From a virus, in the IMG/VR virus record IMGVR_UViG_3300046809_000089, positions 1 through 25,019 of that record: DNA of 25,019 bases, one strand, 5' to 3'. Within the stretch, counting starts at the first letter, position 1. Every line of letters begins with the position of its first letter. Below the pieces are notes generated by a model that did not search any database, had not been told where the DNA came from, and was given only the letters and a program-made list of their open reading frames with translations. Positions 1 through 8,405 of the stretch are shown here, one piece after another. The translations under genes and the position numbers were made by a program.

Positions 1-448
1 TGGCTTCATCAAGAAGATGTTTCTTCTCTTTCTGAACCCATTCAATAGTAAGTGGCACATCCGGCTCACCATGCTTATCATGCTTACAACCAGGAACAAA
101 GAACAATCCAGGCATGTTCTCGCCCATGTCGCATCCGTAAATGCCGTTAGCCCAATCTTTTACAATTGACTCAGCAATCTGTACAGATGATGCAGGGATT
201 TCCAAAAGCGGCTGATTTTCATCCAGCTCTTTCCACCACGAGCTAGGACCAACGACCAGCACTCCAGGCTTCTCATAAGTACCGTATGGAATCTGAAATA
301 CACCAGGTGTAAGAGTCGGTTTAATCTCAGGTGGAATATGCTTTGGATAAATAGAAACAACAGAGCATACATCCAGAGGATTCACAGGAGCGCGAATAGT
401 TCTGCGCTTCAAATCCGACATCAATGGAAACTGTCCAACAACACCCAT
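1..448 (-). CDS. Phage structural-operon protein, 3' end cut off by window edge
   Basis: This is an open frame of 149 codons that runs off the left edge, so the C-terminus is missing. It starts at ATG 448-446, which overlaps the stop of the upstream gene by one base (TAATG), the same junction used by most neighbours; AGGTGAAATA precedes it. The protein begins MGVVGQFPLMSDLKRRTIRA and continues with a proline-rich stretch (PVNPLD, SIYPKHIPPEIKPTLTPG), then VVGPSSWWKELDE. I see no catalytic motif, signal peptide or membrane segment. Its place downstream of the capsid genes suggests a virion or head-tail role, but that is inference from position only. The layout of short conserved segments resembles an unassigned family common in uncultured tailed phages. 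Confidence 0.8.
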   Translation of the reverse strand, partial: MGVVGQFPLMSDLKRRTIRAPVNPLDVCSVVSIYPKHIPPEIKPTLTPGVFQIPYGTYEKPGVLVVGPSSWWKELDENQPLLEIPASSVQIAESIVKDWANGIYGCDMGENMPGLFFVPGCKHDKHGEPDVPLTIEWVQKEKKHLLDEA

Positions 449-1032
449 TATTTCACCTGTTTTTCAAAGTTACGTGGAACGATAACAGCTTGTTTGTGAG
501 CCAGAGCATCACCAACATATGATTCATTGCCGAACAGTTCTTTTTGAAGAGTATCGATTTCCTCAATTTTCTTCTCAAATTGCTGTTCTGTATCTAGACC
601 TGCATCTGGGTCTTTATACTTAGCTACTGAACTCTTACCTTGAGCAGCATAAATCAAATCGATGGCAAACTTAGCCGCTGCAAATTTCGGCGGCAATGGA
701 ATACCAGAGGTAGTTCTGAATGCATAAATCGGTTCATAAGACAGTTTCGTTGCCGGCAATTCTGGAATGTTATTATCTGGAACAACAACGAGCCGTTCAA
801 GAACATAAACATTTGGCAACCACTGACTGTACTTAGGAACGTATCTAACTTCAGTAACTGTTCTCAGGTATATCTCAGTGTTAGGAACAAAGTCGTCATA
901 AGTACCGAGACGATGCTCAAATTGGTCTTCACTCCACACAACACGCCAAATCGGCTGGTTGGTAGAAGTATCTAAACCAAAGTGGTCAACTAATCTTCGG
1001 TTAATTGATTCTATTTCTTCCGGAATTTCCAT
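448..1032 (-). CDS. Unassigned phage protein (194 aa), possible head-completion or connector role
   Basis: The product starts MEIPEEIESINRRLVDHFGL and is soluble, with mixed alpha/beta character. The middle is beta-like (IWRVVWSEDQFEHRLGTYDDF, then LPNVYVLERLVVVPDNN). The C-terminal part is helical and charged, with EQQFEKKIEEIDTLQKELFG as a short predicted coiled coil. No enzyme motif is visible. The start overlaps the upstream stop by one base (TAATG at 1034-1030), and the stop overlaps the next start the same way, so translation is probably coupled through the operon. A connector or neck protein would fit a soluble protein of this size after the capsid genes, but nothing in the sequence proves it. 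Confidence 0.75.
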   Translation of the reverse strand: MEIPEEIESINRRLVDHFGLDTSTNQPIWRVVWSEDQFEHRLGTYDDFVPNTEIYLRTVTEVRYVPKYSQWLPNVYVLERLVVVPDNNIPELPATKLSYEPIYAFRTTSGIPLPPKFAAAKFAIDLIYAAQGKSSVAKYKDPDAGLDTEQQFEKKIEEIDTLQKELFGNESYVGDALAHKQAVIVPRNFEKQVK

Positions 1033-1382
1033 TACATGCTCCGAAGACGATTCTGCATATCCCAGTATGGATGTCCAATACCGATATTGGATTCGATACC
1101 ACCGTGGTCTTTAAGAATCTCTTGGATGTCCGCTAGCAATGCATCCTTGAGTTCCTTAAGCTTGTGCTGCTTAGGAGTAAGCAATACTTCCTTATGAACA
1201 ACAGGTGCAGCCGGTGGTGCAGCAAGTCGTTCAGCAGCAGCTTTAGCCTCAGTAACATGCAAAGGTTCAATCTCTCCACTCTTGAGTTCGGGTTCCTTTG
1301 CTGGTTCTGCAAAAGGTGGAACATACGGAGGATTGGAAACCTTCTTCTCGTCGTCCAATGGATTGTGAGTGTAATCAGTCAT
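1032..1382 (-). CDS. Small proline- and alanine-rich phage protein (116 aa)
   Basis: The frame is open back to 1472, but the likely start is the internal ATG at 1382. There GGTGGAAAGAAA precedes ATGACTGA, so the start overlaps the glycosyltransferase stop by 8 bases; the upstream extension would overlap that gene by about 100 bases. The protein starts MTDYTHNPLDDEKK. Its first half is low-complexity and rich in Pro, Glu and Ala (VPPFAEPAKEPELKSGE). Its second half is helical (TPKQHKLKELKDALLADIQE). No known domain is recognisable. It is probably a small structural or assembly protein because of its position in the virion operon. Confidence 0.7.
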   Translation of the reverse strand: MTDYTHNPLDDEKKVSNPPYVPPFAEPAKEPELKSGEIEPLHVTEAKAAAERLAAPPAAPVVHKEVLLTPKQHKLKELKDALLADIQEILKDHGGIESNIGIGHPYWDMQNRLRSM

Positions 1383-2571
1383 TTTCTTTCCACCAAATTG
1401 TGTCAACGTGGTTAACTTCGCCGAATCTTTCATCCACAGCCTTAACAACACCAGGCCACACCTTTGAATCATAGTCGTGACCCGCTATGATTTTAGGGTT
1501 CATTGACATTGATTTCTCAATATCAAGTTTTACTGACTCATAATCATGTGCTGCATCAATAAAAATAAAATCGGGCTGGAAACCGTTAGGCACATACTTC
1601 TGATAATCCATTCTATATGGAATTACTTTACCACTATCAATATGCTCTTTTAGATTCTTCTCAAAATCGGCGTAGGTGTCATCACTAGTCTTGTAAATTA
1701 CCCTACCATCATTAGAGTGAACAATTGAATTCCAGGTATCAATGCAGATAAGTTTACCTTTAGTATTGTCAGCCATAACTCTAGCTGACTTACCTTTATA
1801 AGAACCAACCTCAAATAGGTACTCGTGATTCTTAGCTACAATGCCAAGAAACTCCAATTCCTTATCTGACATCCATCCTTCAATCCGCTTCGCCATATCA
1901 ACGTCAGCGGCTGGATAGGAGATAGGAAATTGACAATTACCTTTACCTCTAACATCGTAATTGATAGCCCAAACACCATCAACTTTACGATATCCAACAT
2001 TGACCGTCATCATATGGTCAACAAGTACGTTGGTATCGCAGTACATCTTGATGCCTGCATCTCCAACCTTATTGAAGAATGCAATGTCATCACACCAACC
2101 ATCAGATTCCAGTTCGCCAAGTGTAATCCAAGGCTTAGGAACCTTATTGAATACGTCCATCTTAATGAGAACGCATCCCAATCCACAGTTAGTAATTTCT
2201 ACCAGACCGTCAACATCTCCGTTAAGATGGACATGCCTGTTAAATCCGTTGGGAAACCTCTTATCAAATGCTACTGGAAAATGAGGAAAGTCCCGCATAG
2301 CATAAAGACCAGTTACTACGTCTTTATCATGCGCTAGCAATCGGTTAATGATATCCGGCTGAGGAATGACATCATCATCTAGAAAGAAGATGTGAGTACA
2401 GTCATTATCAATTGCAGCCTGGATAATCATATTCCTGCCACGAGCCGGTGATTGGCCTCGTGCAAACATATGTAGAGTGCCTTCTGGTCTATCTAAGGCA
2501 TTATAATAGTCATAGAAATTAGCGTGTCTTGCACCTTCGGCTGTAGGAACACCAACTAAAACTTTTGCCAT
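1375..2571 (-). CDS. Glycosyltransferase-methyltransferase fusion protein
   Basis: This is a 398-residue two-domain enzyme. The N-terminal half (about 1-215) looks like a GT-A-fold, family 2-like glycosyltransferase: it has KVLVGVPT at the start, the acidic metal-binding run FFLDDDVIP at residues 62-70 (DDD 65-67), the strand SPARGRNMII before it, and a late histidine in LVDHMMTV (H186). The C-terminal half (about 235-398) looks like a class I SAM-dependent methyltransferase of the Methyltransf_24 type: FEVGSYKGKSARVM (253-266) is the glycine-rich SAM loop, LICIDTW (274-280) ends in the acidic strand, and DFIFIDAAHDYESVKLDI (334-351) follows. The gene starts after a 68-base gap downstream of a decoration-like gene. 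A role in decorating a virion surface protein or sugar is plausible. The acceptor is unknown. Confidence 0.85.
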   Translation of the reverse strand: MAKVLVGVPTAEGARHANFYDYYNALDRPEGTLHMFARGQSPARGRNMIIQAAIDNDCTHIFFLDDDVIPQPDIINRLLAHDKDVVTGLYAMRDFPHFPVAFDKRFPNGFNRHVHLNGDVDGLVEITNCGLGCVLIKMDVFNKVPKPWITLGELESDGWCDDIAFFNKVGDAGIKMYCDTNVLVDHMMTVNVGYRKVDGVWAINYDVRGKGNCQFPISYPAADVDMAKRIEGWMSDKELEFLGIVAKNHEYLFEVGSYKGKSARVMADNTKGKLICIDTWNSIVHSNDGRVIYKTSDDTYADFEKNLKEHIDSGKVIPYRMDYQKYVPNGFQPDFIFIDAAHDYESVKLDIEKSMSMNPKIIAGHDYDSKVWPGVVKAVDERFGEVNHVDTIWWKEND

Positions 2572-2581
2572 ATAATTAAAT

Positions 2582-2633
2582 CTGCGTGATTAGAGTCATG
2601 CGCAGCCCGACTACCTGTTACTGGGCAAGTAAC
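2582..2633. other. Two intergenic hairpins between decoration-like genes and glycosyltransferase
   Basis: The 68-base gap holds two inverted repeats. GTTACT (2617-2622) pairs with AGTAAC (2628-2633) over a 5-base loop, and CCT/AGG outside it extends the stem with one bulge. CTGCG (2582-2586) pairs with CGCAG (2601-2605) over a 14-base loop. Neither is followed by a clear T-run on the minus strand, so a Rho-independent terminator is not supported. They could slow polymerase or mark an RNA processing point that lowers expression of the enzyme relative to capsid genes. That role is inference. Confidence 0.4.
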
Positions 2634-2639
2634 TAGGAT

Positions 2640-2954
2640 TTAACCAGTGGCTCCAGTAACCACAGTGTAGGCAGCAGTAAGTGGGTTAAATACAAGCAAG
2701 CACGCTCGGCTTGCAACAGTAGTAGTTCCACCAACAACGTTTCCACCAGTTGTGAATCCAGTAGTAGTACCTGGAACGATGCACAACATATGCGTTCCGG
2801 TAACAGGAGGTGTAATGGTGCTCACCGCTGTGTTACCAGAAAGAATAGTGAGAAACGTACTAGGTGCAATAGTAGCCGCAGCCGTAAATGTTACCGGCTT
2901 TGGCTGACCAAGACCCTGAACAGTCGAAATGTCTTGAAAATTTAGGTCCGGCAT
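2640..2954 (-). CDS. Small beta-rich virion protein, decoration candidate (104 aa)
   Basis: The protein starts MPDLNFQDISTVQGLGQPKP and is rich in Thr, Val, Ala and Gly with almost no charge, which suggests an all-beta fold. AAGGAG lies 6 bases before the ATG at 2954. Its C-terminal half (GGNVVGGTTTVASRACLLVF) resembles the C-terminal half of the next upstream gene (TTGNVVGSGTFTVLNNRMAVLVF), so the two look like paralogues. It lies three genes after the major capsid protein in a row of three such proteins. Head decoration or head-fibre function is the most likely reading. A role as minor tail protein cannot be excluded. Confidence 0.75.
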   Translation of the reverse strand: MPDLNFQDISTVQGLGQPKPVTFTAAATIAPSTFLTILSGNTAVSTITPPVTGTHMLCIVPGTTTGFTTGGNVVGGTTTVASRACLLVFNPLTAAYTVVTGATG

Positions 2955-2968
2955 TTCTTCTCCTTAGA

Positions 2969-3274
2969 CTACGTATCCTGACAAACTGACCACTTCTGTT
3001 CGAGCTTGCTGAACACAAGTACAGCCATTCTATTGTTAAGAACTGTAAATGTGCCAGAGCCAACCACATTTCCAGTGGTAACAATAGTGATAGAAGCGCC
3101 GCTCTTATTCTGCAAGAAGCAGACCTGACTAAAACCAGCAGCACCCGGTACAATAGTAGTTAGTACCGTAGTGCTAGTAGTGTCAGTCACGCGAACGATA
3201 TCTGATTTTGCAAAGATAGAAGCAGCCGCTGCTACGTTAGTCTCCGATAGCTTTGTTGTAAGACCTGGAATCAT
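2969..3274 (-). CDS. Small beta-rich virion protein, decoration candidate (101 aa)
   Basis: The protein starts MIPGLTTKLSETNVAAAASI and then has short beta-strand-like segments such as DIVRVTDTTSTTVLTTIVPG and ASITIVTTGNVVGSG. It has no enzyme motif and no signal peptide. A strong ribosome site (AGGAGG) precedes ATG 3274. The segment around NVVGSGTFTVLNNRMAVLVF matches the neighbouring 104-residue protein, so tandem duplication of a decoration-type gene is likely. Position directly downstream of the capsid gene cluster supports a virion surface role, which remains inference. Confidence 0.75.
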   Translation of the reverse strand: MIPGLTTKLSETNVAAAASIFAKSDIVRVTDTTSTTVLTTIVPGAAGFSQVCFLQNKSGASITIVTTGNVVGSGTFTVLNNRMAVLVFSKLEQKWSVCQDT

Positions 3275-3299
3275 TCCTCCACCCTCCTAGATTCCAATG

Positions 3300-3515
3300 T
3301 TAGCTAATTGTCAGAGTCCAAACAGCAGCAGCCTTAGTGGCAGTCACTGTGGTAGCAGCGTTAATACTGATAGCTGGCAGTGCAGTACCACCCTGAAACA
3401 TAGTGATGAGGTTATTCACCGCATCAATAGTAAAAGAGGTGATATTGTTGAATACCGCAGAGGTCACAGTAAGACCAGCTCCGGCAGTTCCAGTAACCGT
3501 AATTGTAGCTGCCAT
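3300..3515 (-). CDS. Small beta-rich virion protein downstream of capsid (71 aa)
   Basis: The protein starts MAATITVTGTAGAGLTVTSA and ends with AATTVTATKAAAVWTLTIS. It is nearly uncharged and rich in Thr, Ala and Val, the composition of a small beta-sandwich. The ATG lies one base after the capsid stop (TAACATG), so it is almost certainly translated from the same message and possibly by re-initiation. It looks like the smallest member of the group of three decoration candidates, though its similarity to the other two is weak. It may stabilise the shell or form a surface knob. Confidence 0.65.
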   Translation of the reverse strand: MAATITVTGTAGAGLTVTSAVFNNITSFTIDAVNNLITMFQGGTALPAISINAATTVTATKAAAVWTLTIS

Positions 3516-3516
3516 G

Positions 3517-4764
3517 TTAGTACCCCGATGGAACGGCTAGCGTGTCAATGAATGAACAGCCAGCAGGGTTGTTAACAAACGTCTGAGTGCCAATAACCAT
3601 GTAGAAGATTTCGGCAGTAGCGACACCACCGGAAGCTCCACGGATTTCAAAGATGTTACGGCCATCAGTAGTATAGAATCCAAGTGGGAGAATTTCACCA
3701 CGACCCCACACAGAATCAGTAACGAAATCAATACGGGTTTTATCCCAATTGAATGAGCACTTAACAGGAGCACCAGCCATCTGCATCCCATCAAAGTAAA
3801 CATTCAAGCTCTCATCAGACGGCTTCTTGAAGATAGTGGACATAAGCTGTCCAATTTCCTCATAAGCTGCCTTTTGAGCAGGATGCATCCATGCAGCAGG
3901 AGCGAAGTCATTGTCAATACCAATACGATTGCCAATCTTGTTAATGGCAAGGCGTGGCAGAGGCAATGTCAATGCAGCAGAAGCCGCGTTCACTCGATTT
4001 GCACGAATTTCAGGAGTGATAGCACGGCTAAAGCCAAGCCAAGTGCCAGTGGAAGCATTGCTGTGGTGATATGGAACACCAAACAGAGCGGGCAATGCAG
4101 TAGGAGCACTGATACCGTTGGTAACAATAAAGTCACCACCAGTCACACCAGCAATCTGGGGAGTGATGTTGATAGTCTTGTTTTCAACGTCCCAGAAGGT
4201 AATAACTCCGCTGCCCCTGTTAGTAGCAAGAGTGGAATTGAATACCTGTACAGTCTGACCAAAACGCATCAGACGAGCACCAAATCCATCAGTGGTCATA
4301 ACAACAACGTTGCTACCACCGGCAGGAGTATCAGTAGTAACAGTGCCAATGACACCGTTACCAGCTTGCATCATCTGAGCATCAAGCTGACGGCGAAGCT
4401 CATCCAATGCTGTAGCAGTAAGACGACGAACACCGTTGACAATAGACTTCCTATCATCATCGGTAGCCCACTGTGCCAGCTTGGTGTATTCGATGTTCTC
4501 GGAAACGAATACGCAGCTAAGAACCGCCTTATCAAACGACGGCCCACCGCCACGACCCAAATCTCCGCCATCAGGATTGAAATACTGAAAAGAACCACCG
4601 GGACGCAGTTCAAGAGGAACTCGCATCTGACGGTTGGAAATCTTCTCAACATCCCGCTTCTGAATGTTAGCGAAGAACTTGTCATCTCGCTCAAAGAGTG
4701 TCCGAATCTTCGGAATTACTCTTTCAAGCTCAAGTGCAGTAACCTGAGATTCAACTAGTGCCAT
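3517..4764 (-). CDS. Major capsid protein
   Basis: The product has 415 residues, a usual length for an HK97-fold shell protein without a protease-cleaved delta domain of its own. The N-terminal part is helical and charged (ALELERVIPKIRTLFERDDK). Then comes a basic/acidic loop region (LRPGGSFQYFNPDGGDLGRG), a long helix (VRRLTATALDELRRQLDAQM), and beta-rich segments, including AWMHPAQKAAYEEIGQLM and a C-terminal part ending in PSGY. The order portal, acidic scaffold candidate, this gene, small beta-rich genes is the standard capsid-cassette layout and is the main support for the call. GAGGACATTAAC precedes ATG 4764. A large non-capsid structural protein is the only real alternative. Confidence 0.85.
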   Translation of the reverse strand: MALVESQVTALELERVIPKIRTLFERDDKFFANIQKRDVEKISNRQMRVPLELRPGGSFQYFNPDGGDLGRGGGPSFDKAVLSCVFVSENIEYTKLAQWATDDDRKSIVNGVRRLTATALDELRRQLDAQMMQAGNGVIGTVTTDTPAGGSNVVVMTTDGFGARLMRFGQTVQVFNSTLATNRGSGVITFWDVENKTINITPQIAGVTGGDFIVTNGISAPTALPALFGVPYHHSNASTGTWLGFSRAITPEIRANRVNAASAALTLPLPRLAINKIGNRIGIDNDFAPAAWMHPAQKAAYEEIGQLMSTIFKKPSDESLNVYFDGMQMAGAPVKCSFNWDKTRIDFVTDSVWGRGEILPLGFYTTDGRNIFEIRGASGGVATAEIFYMVIGTQTFVNNPAGCSFIDTLAVPSGY

Positions 4765-4774
4765 GTTAATGTCC

Positions 4775-6067
4775 TCAATCTCGCATCAAATAGTCTAAAG
4801 TGCTAGTCCCTTTTGGGATAGACCTAGCTTGGTCCTTTACCGTCTTTCCACTTTGAGGGGAGGTGGATTGACTCCGTGCTTTTCCAACAGGTAAAGGTCC
4901 ACGTTTATCTTTCTTATCAGTATCTTCATCATCATCTCGAACTCTCTTACCGAGTCCTTTCAATGCTTCGTTACGTGCTTTCTTGATAATAGCTGGCAGT
5001 AGAGTCTTTGCCTTGGACGTGTAGGCAGATTTAATTCTGTCCATTGACTCTGTGCTAAAATCATCACTAAATGCTTTTTCCCAAAGCTTATCTAAAACAG
5101 CTCTAAATCGGCTATCAGCGGCGATAGCGTTCTCAAGATTATCGAATGCTTCACGAGTAGCATTCTTCTTAACATAATCAGTCATCGACCCATTGGGGTC
5201 AATATTCTTATCGATAGTAGCTTTCAGAACATTCTCTGTCTTACTAGTAACAGTGTCCTTAGCCGTGTCAAACTGACGTTGCTGAAATGCACGTTCACGT
5301 TCAGCTACTTCATCAGTTGCAGGATTCTTCGTGTCAGTAGAAAGCTTTTGCGGTGGAGTGAATGTTTTGGTGCCAAAGATATACTGATTAAGTACATCAG
5401 CGGCTCCAAGCAAATCCTCTACACCATTATCTCTTCCATCCTTAACCATAGTCATAATGGTATGCTTAATGACATTACCGATAGTGTGATAATAAGCAGC
5501 TTCATTAACCTTGTAAAGTGTTGGAAGATAATTATCAATTACCTTGTCAAACGAATTCTTATCTGTGTTGAGAACAGCATTCAACAGGCTCTCAGTTGAG
5601 CCTTCCATGATTTCATTCTCATAAGTATCCAGCCGTTCAGATTTCTCGACAGCGGCTTTAGCATCTGCAATCGTAGGAAGCAACTCAGTAAATGCCTTCT
5701 CACGATAGATAGATGATTCAAGTCCTGGAAAATCCTTAAAGATTTCAGGATACTTAGCTAGAATTTCCTTACGGCGGAGAGGAACAACCAGTTCCAGCCT
5801 ATCTTCATCTGGCTCTGCAAGTTCTTCCTCAATCTCATCTTCTAAAGAGAGTTCTTTCTCTTCTTTAGTTTCTTCTTCGTCTTCTTTATCAGTTTCTTTA
5901 GAAGCCTTTTTCGCAGGCTTTTCCAGTTCAATAGTTTCTTGTTCTGGCTCGTCTTCACCAAGTAATTCAATGACATCTTCTCTGCTCAGAGATTTATCTT
6001 CAATTGGACCAGTAGCCGTATCAACAGGAGCAAAGAACGGAATCAGATTAAGCTTGTGCAGAAACAT
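4775..6067 (-). CDS. Putative capsid scaffolding protein (430 aa)
   Basis: The start at 6067 is preferred over the ATG at 6073, because GGAG lies 7 bases before 6067 but only 2 before 6073. The gene overlaps the portal stop by 20 bases. After a short hydrophobic head (MFLHKLNLIPFFAPVD), residues about 30-90 are extremely acidic and charged (KETDKEDEEETKEEKELSLE). A long alpha-helical body follows. The basic C-terminal end (KKDKRGPLPVGKARSQSTSP, then KDQARSIPKGTSTLDYLMRD) would suit coat-protein binding. Charged, helical proteins between portal and capsid genes are typically scaffolds that are lost or cleaved during head maturation. There is no visible protease domain. The assignment comes from composition and position. 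Confidence 0.7.
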   Translation of the reverse strand: MFLHKLNLIPFFAPVDTATGPIEDKSLSREDVIELLGEDEPEQETIELEKPAKKASKETDKEDEEETKEEKELSLEDEIEEELAEPDEDRLELVVPLRRKEILAKYPEIFKDFPGLESSIYREKAFTELLPTIADAKAAVEKSERLDTYENEIMEGSTESLLNAVLNTDKNSFDKVIDNYLPTLYKVNEAAYYHTIGNVIKHTIMTMVKDGRDNGVEDLLGAADVLNQYIFGTKTFTPPQKLSTDTKNPATDEVAERERAFQQRQFDTAKDTVTSKTENVLKATIDKNIDPNGSMTDYVKKNATREAFDNLENAIAADSRFRAVLDKLWEKAFSDDFSTESMDRIKSAYTSKAKTLLPAIIKKARNEALKGLGKRVRDDDEDTDKKDKRGPLPVGKARSQSTSPQSGKTVKDQARSIPKGTSTLDYLMRD

Positions 6068-8405
6068 TGTCATTCTCCGCCAAAGGCATATTAGTACCTG
6101 TTGGCTGTGGTGGTGTGGGTCCGCCGCCTGCTGGTGGCATTGGTGCTTGTGGAGCAGTACCCATACTCATTTGAATTTGCTTCATATGTTCTTTCATGTG
6201 AAGCAGTACGTTCTTATACCCAAGAGGATTTTCAATCTTAAGCAGCCTACCAGCATCAGATACTAGATATGTTCTGCAAACTTCAGCTTCAATATCGTGA
6301 TTATCTAGGTCAGGGTCAATTCCAACAGATGGTTCTTCAGTATCAGGTGGTGGCGGCTGACCAGACATTACAGCTTGCGCTGCTATCATCGGGTCAACAG
6401 GAATCTCAATAGGCTCAGAGTTAATTAGAAGTCTAATCTCCTCATATTGCTTCTGTCTATCATCCTCACCCGGTACAGTAAAGTCATCAAGTCCGATAGC
6501 TTCGACGAGGGACTTAACATTCTCTGGGTCTGCAAGTGCTTTAAGGATTTCTGGATTCTGGAGCTTGAGTAGCTCCATGTAGGTATCCTTGCGCTGTGAC
6601 CAGGTAATTGGGAGATTCTCATTAGCTTCTAGCTCAACTCTACCAATACGCCCTTCAAGTTCTGCCTTACGAATGAACACGTTAATGAAGTTACCCTGTT
6701 CATTCCGTTCAGTAGATTTCTCATCTTCCTGAACTTCCTGAATATACATTGGAATTACTTTGGCAAAGATTTGCTTCCACCAAAGAGTATAAGTCTTCCA
6801 AGTATTCTGTAGGCGCTGAAGTGCTTGCGCTCTACTCATTGAATACTCAGATGCAGTACGTGAGCCAGAAAGCTGACCACCAAACAACGACGGTTGAGCG
6901 CCAGATACAGACTGGCCGAGGGTCTGTATCATGTTGAAGAATGGCAATACTTCCTGGCTTAGGGTAGCCGTTCTAGTTTCAAAGAATCCATCTCCAACAG
7001 ATTTACCAGTCTTCGGAACAGCAGGATAAATACCGCCGGGCATTGTTTCAGCCTCACGGTATTTCTCAAAGTTCAAAACTCCTGGGTCTGCAAACGTCTG
7101 TTGAATACCATGTTCAATGGTTTGCAGAACCAAAGAAATCAAATCAGAAGTAATGTCCTGAACGCTAACCAACAGAGAGCCAGTTGGATAGTAATGAATG
7201 TAATCTGACAGAGGATTCTTAATGATAGTCCAGCAATCGTCAAGGCTTTCATTCTCATCAGCGGCCCATTCATCATTGACCAGAACTAACTTAGCTCCAT
7301 CAGGGTAATGCTTCTTGAGTAGTTTAGTATCTTCTTCATTCAGAACGTTGAACGCTGAAGGACGAAGCCAACAATTTCTAACAGTAACATTATTAAGAGG
7401 ATACTCACCACGATACTGAGGTGACAACCTTGCCCACTGTTCATATGGGTCATACATTCCTCCACCAGCAGGACCAATCTTCTTGCCGTTGGAATCAAAT
7501 TTATCTCTTAGATGGTCATATCTATCAAGGGCATTAGTGTAGTGAGTTTCATAACTAAAGATAAGATATGGGCAATCAGCTTGCTTCATTGCATAGTTAG
7601 GCACCTTTACGTATAGACCACCGTATACTTCCATGCAAATTCTAGACTTTGGCACTTCTTTCTGGTCAACAAATCTAGTAACAACAAGCGGAGATTTCTG
7701 CAAACTTGGGTCTAACTGCGCTGCGCACTGAGGACAAACAACCTGATTTTCATTAATAATCAGATTGTGCAGTTCAATATCATCGTCATCAGGTTGAAAT
7801 TCGTCAATCTCCTGCTTAGTGAATAAGTCATCATCCAACTGATTCTTGCATATCGGACAGATGTAAGCTTCAATATTCTCTTTCTTGTATACATTCTCTT
7901 TATACGTTCCATATTCTTTATCGGACTTTGGGTATGAATACATTGCTGTCATACCTTCGGTCATGTTAATGTATAGAGCGTGCAGCCAAAGAATCGGTGC
8001 ATCGTTATGTCTATAAATCAGTTCAGCAATCTTATCACCAGCCTTAGCCGTTGACAAGTCAATAGGATTCTCTGCATCATCAGGAAAACATTTTATTGCA
8101 GGAATTGTAATAGAGAGAGCAGCAATAAGGGACTCCAAATAAGCACGGAATACATTAATAGGCTTATCATAAAATGCTTGGTCGTTGTCGGCATTAGAAA
8201 TTTCTTCATCCCAGATACGCCAGTCATGAGCTACTTCAGAATACCAAACTCGCTGAAATCCTTCCCAAAGAAGTTTGAGCCGCCGCCAATTACGGAGTTG
8301 GCGTTCACGAGCGGCTCTATCCTCTTGGTCGAAATTAGTCGCAACAGTCTTGAGAAGATTCTTAATCCTCTCTTGTGTTGGCTTATCGAGCTTGGTATTA
8401 GGCAT
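6048..8405 (-). CDS. Portal protein with an internal zinc-ribbon
   Basis: The 785-residue product forms the dodecameric DNA gate at one vertex of the head and docks the terminase. The family call rests on length, on gene order (TerL, small genes, this gene, scaffold, capsid), and on the long helical segment with RTASEYSMSRAQALQRLQNT, which resembles the portal core. Two CxxC pairs, CPIC (183-186) and CPQC (224-227), are separated by an acidic linker and look like one zinc-binding module. The C-terminus is low-complexity and proline-rich (QAPMPPAGGGPTPPQPTGTN). The start codon directly follows the stop of the 50-residue gene. Portals of this size exist in podovirus-like and other lineages, so tail type is not settled. 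Confidence 0.85.
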   Translation of the reverse strand: MPNTKLDKPTQERIKNLLKTVATNFDQEDRAARERQLRNWRRLKLLWEGFQRVWYSEVAHDWRIWDEEISNADNDQAFYDKPINVFRAYLESLIAALSITIPAIKCFPDDAENPIDLSTAKAGDKIAELIYRHNDAPILWLHALYINMTEGMTAMYSYPKSDKEYGTYKENVYKKENIEAYICPICKNQLDDDLFTKQEIDEFQPDDDDIELHNLIINENQVVCPQCAAQLDPSLQKSPLVVTRFVDQKEVPKSRICMEVYGGLYVKVPNYAMKQADCPYLIFSYETHYTNALDRYDHLRDKFDSNGKKIGPAGGGMYDPYEQWARLSPQYRGEYPLNNVTVRNCWLRPSAFNVLNEEDTKLLKKHYPDGAKLVLVNDEWAADENESLDDCWTIIKNPLSDYIHYYPTGSLLVSVQDITSDLISLVLQTIEHGIQQTFADPGVLNFEKYREAETMPGGIYPAVPKTGKSVGDGFFETRTATLSQEVLPFFNMIQTLGQSVSGAQPSLFGGQLSGSRTASEYSMSRAQALQRLQNTWKTYTLWWKQIFAKVIPMYIQEVQEDEKSTERNEQGNFINVFIRKAELEGRIGRVELEANENLPITWSQRKDTYMELLKLQNPEILKALADPENVKSLVEAIGLDDFTVPGEDDRQKQYEEIRLLINSEPIEIPVDPMIAAQAVMSGQPPPPDTEEPSVGIDPDLDNHDIEAEVCRTYLVSDAGRLLKIENPLGYKNVLLHMKEHMKQIQMSMGTAPQAPMPPAGGGPTPPQPTGTNMPLAENDNVSAQA

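Noticed and set aside
3874-4758. Plus-strand ORF of 294 codons opposite the capsid gene
   Set aside because: It is a long shadow frame on the opposite strand of the major capsid gene. Its Ser/Asn/Thr-rich content and lack of a ribosome site fit a frame forced by the codon use of the real gene.
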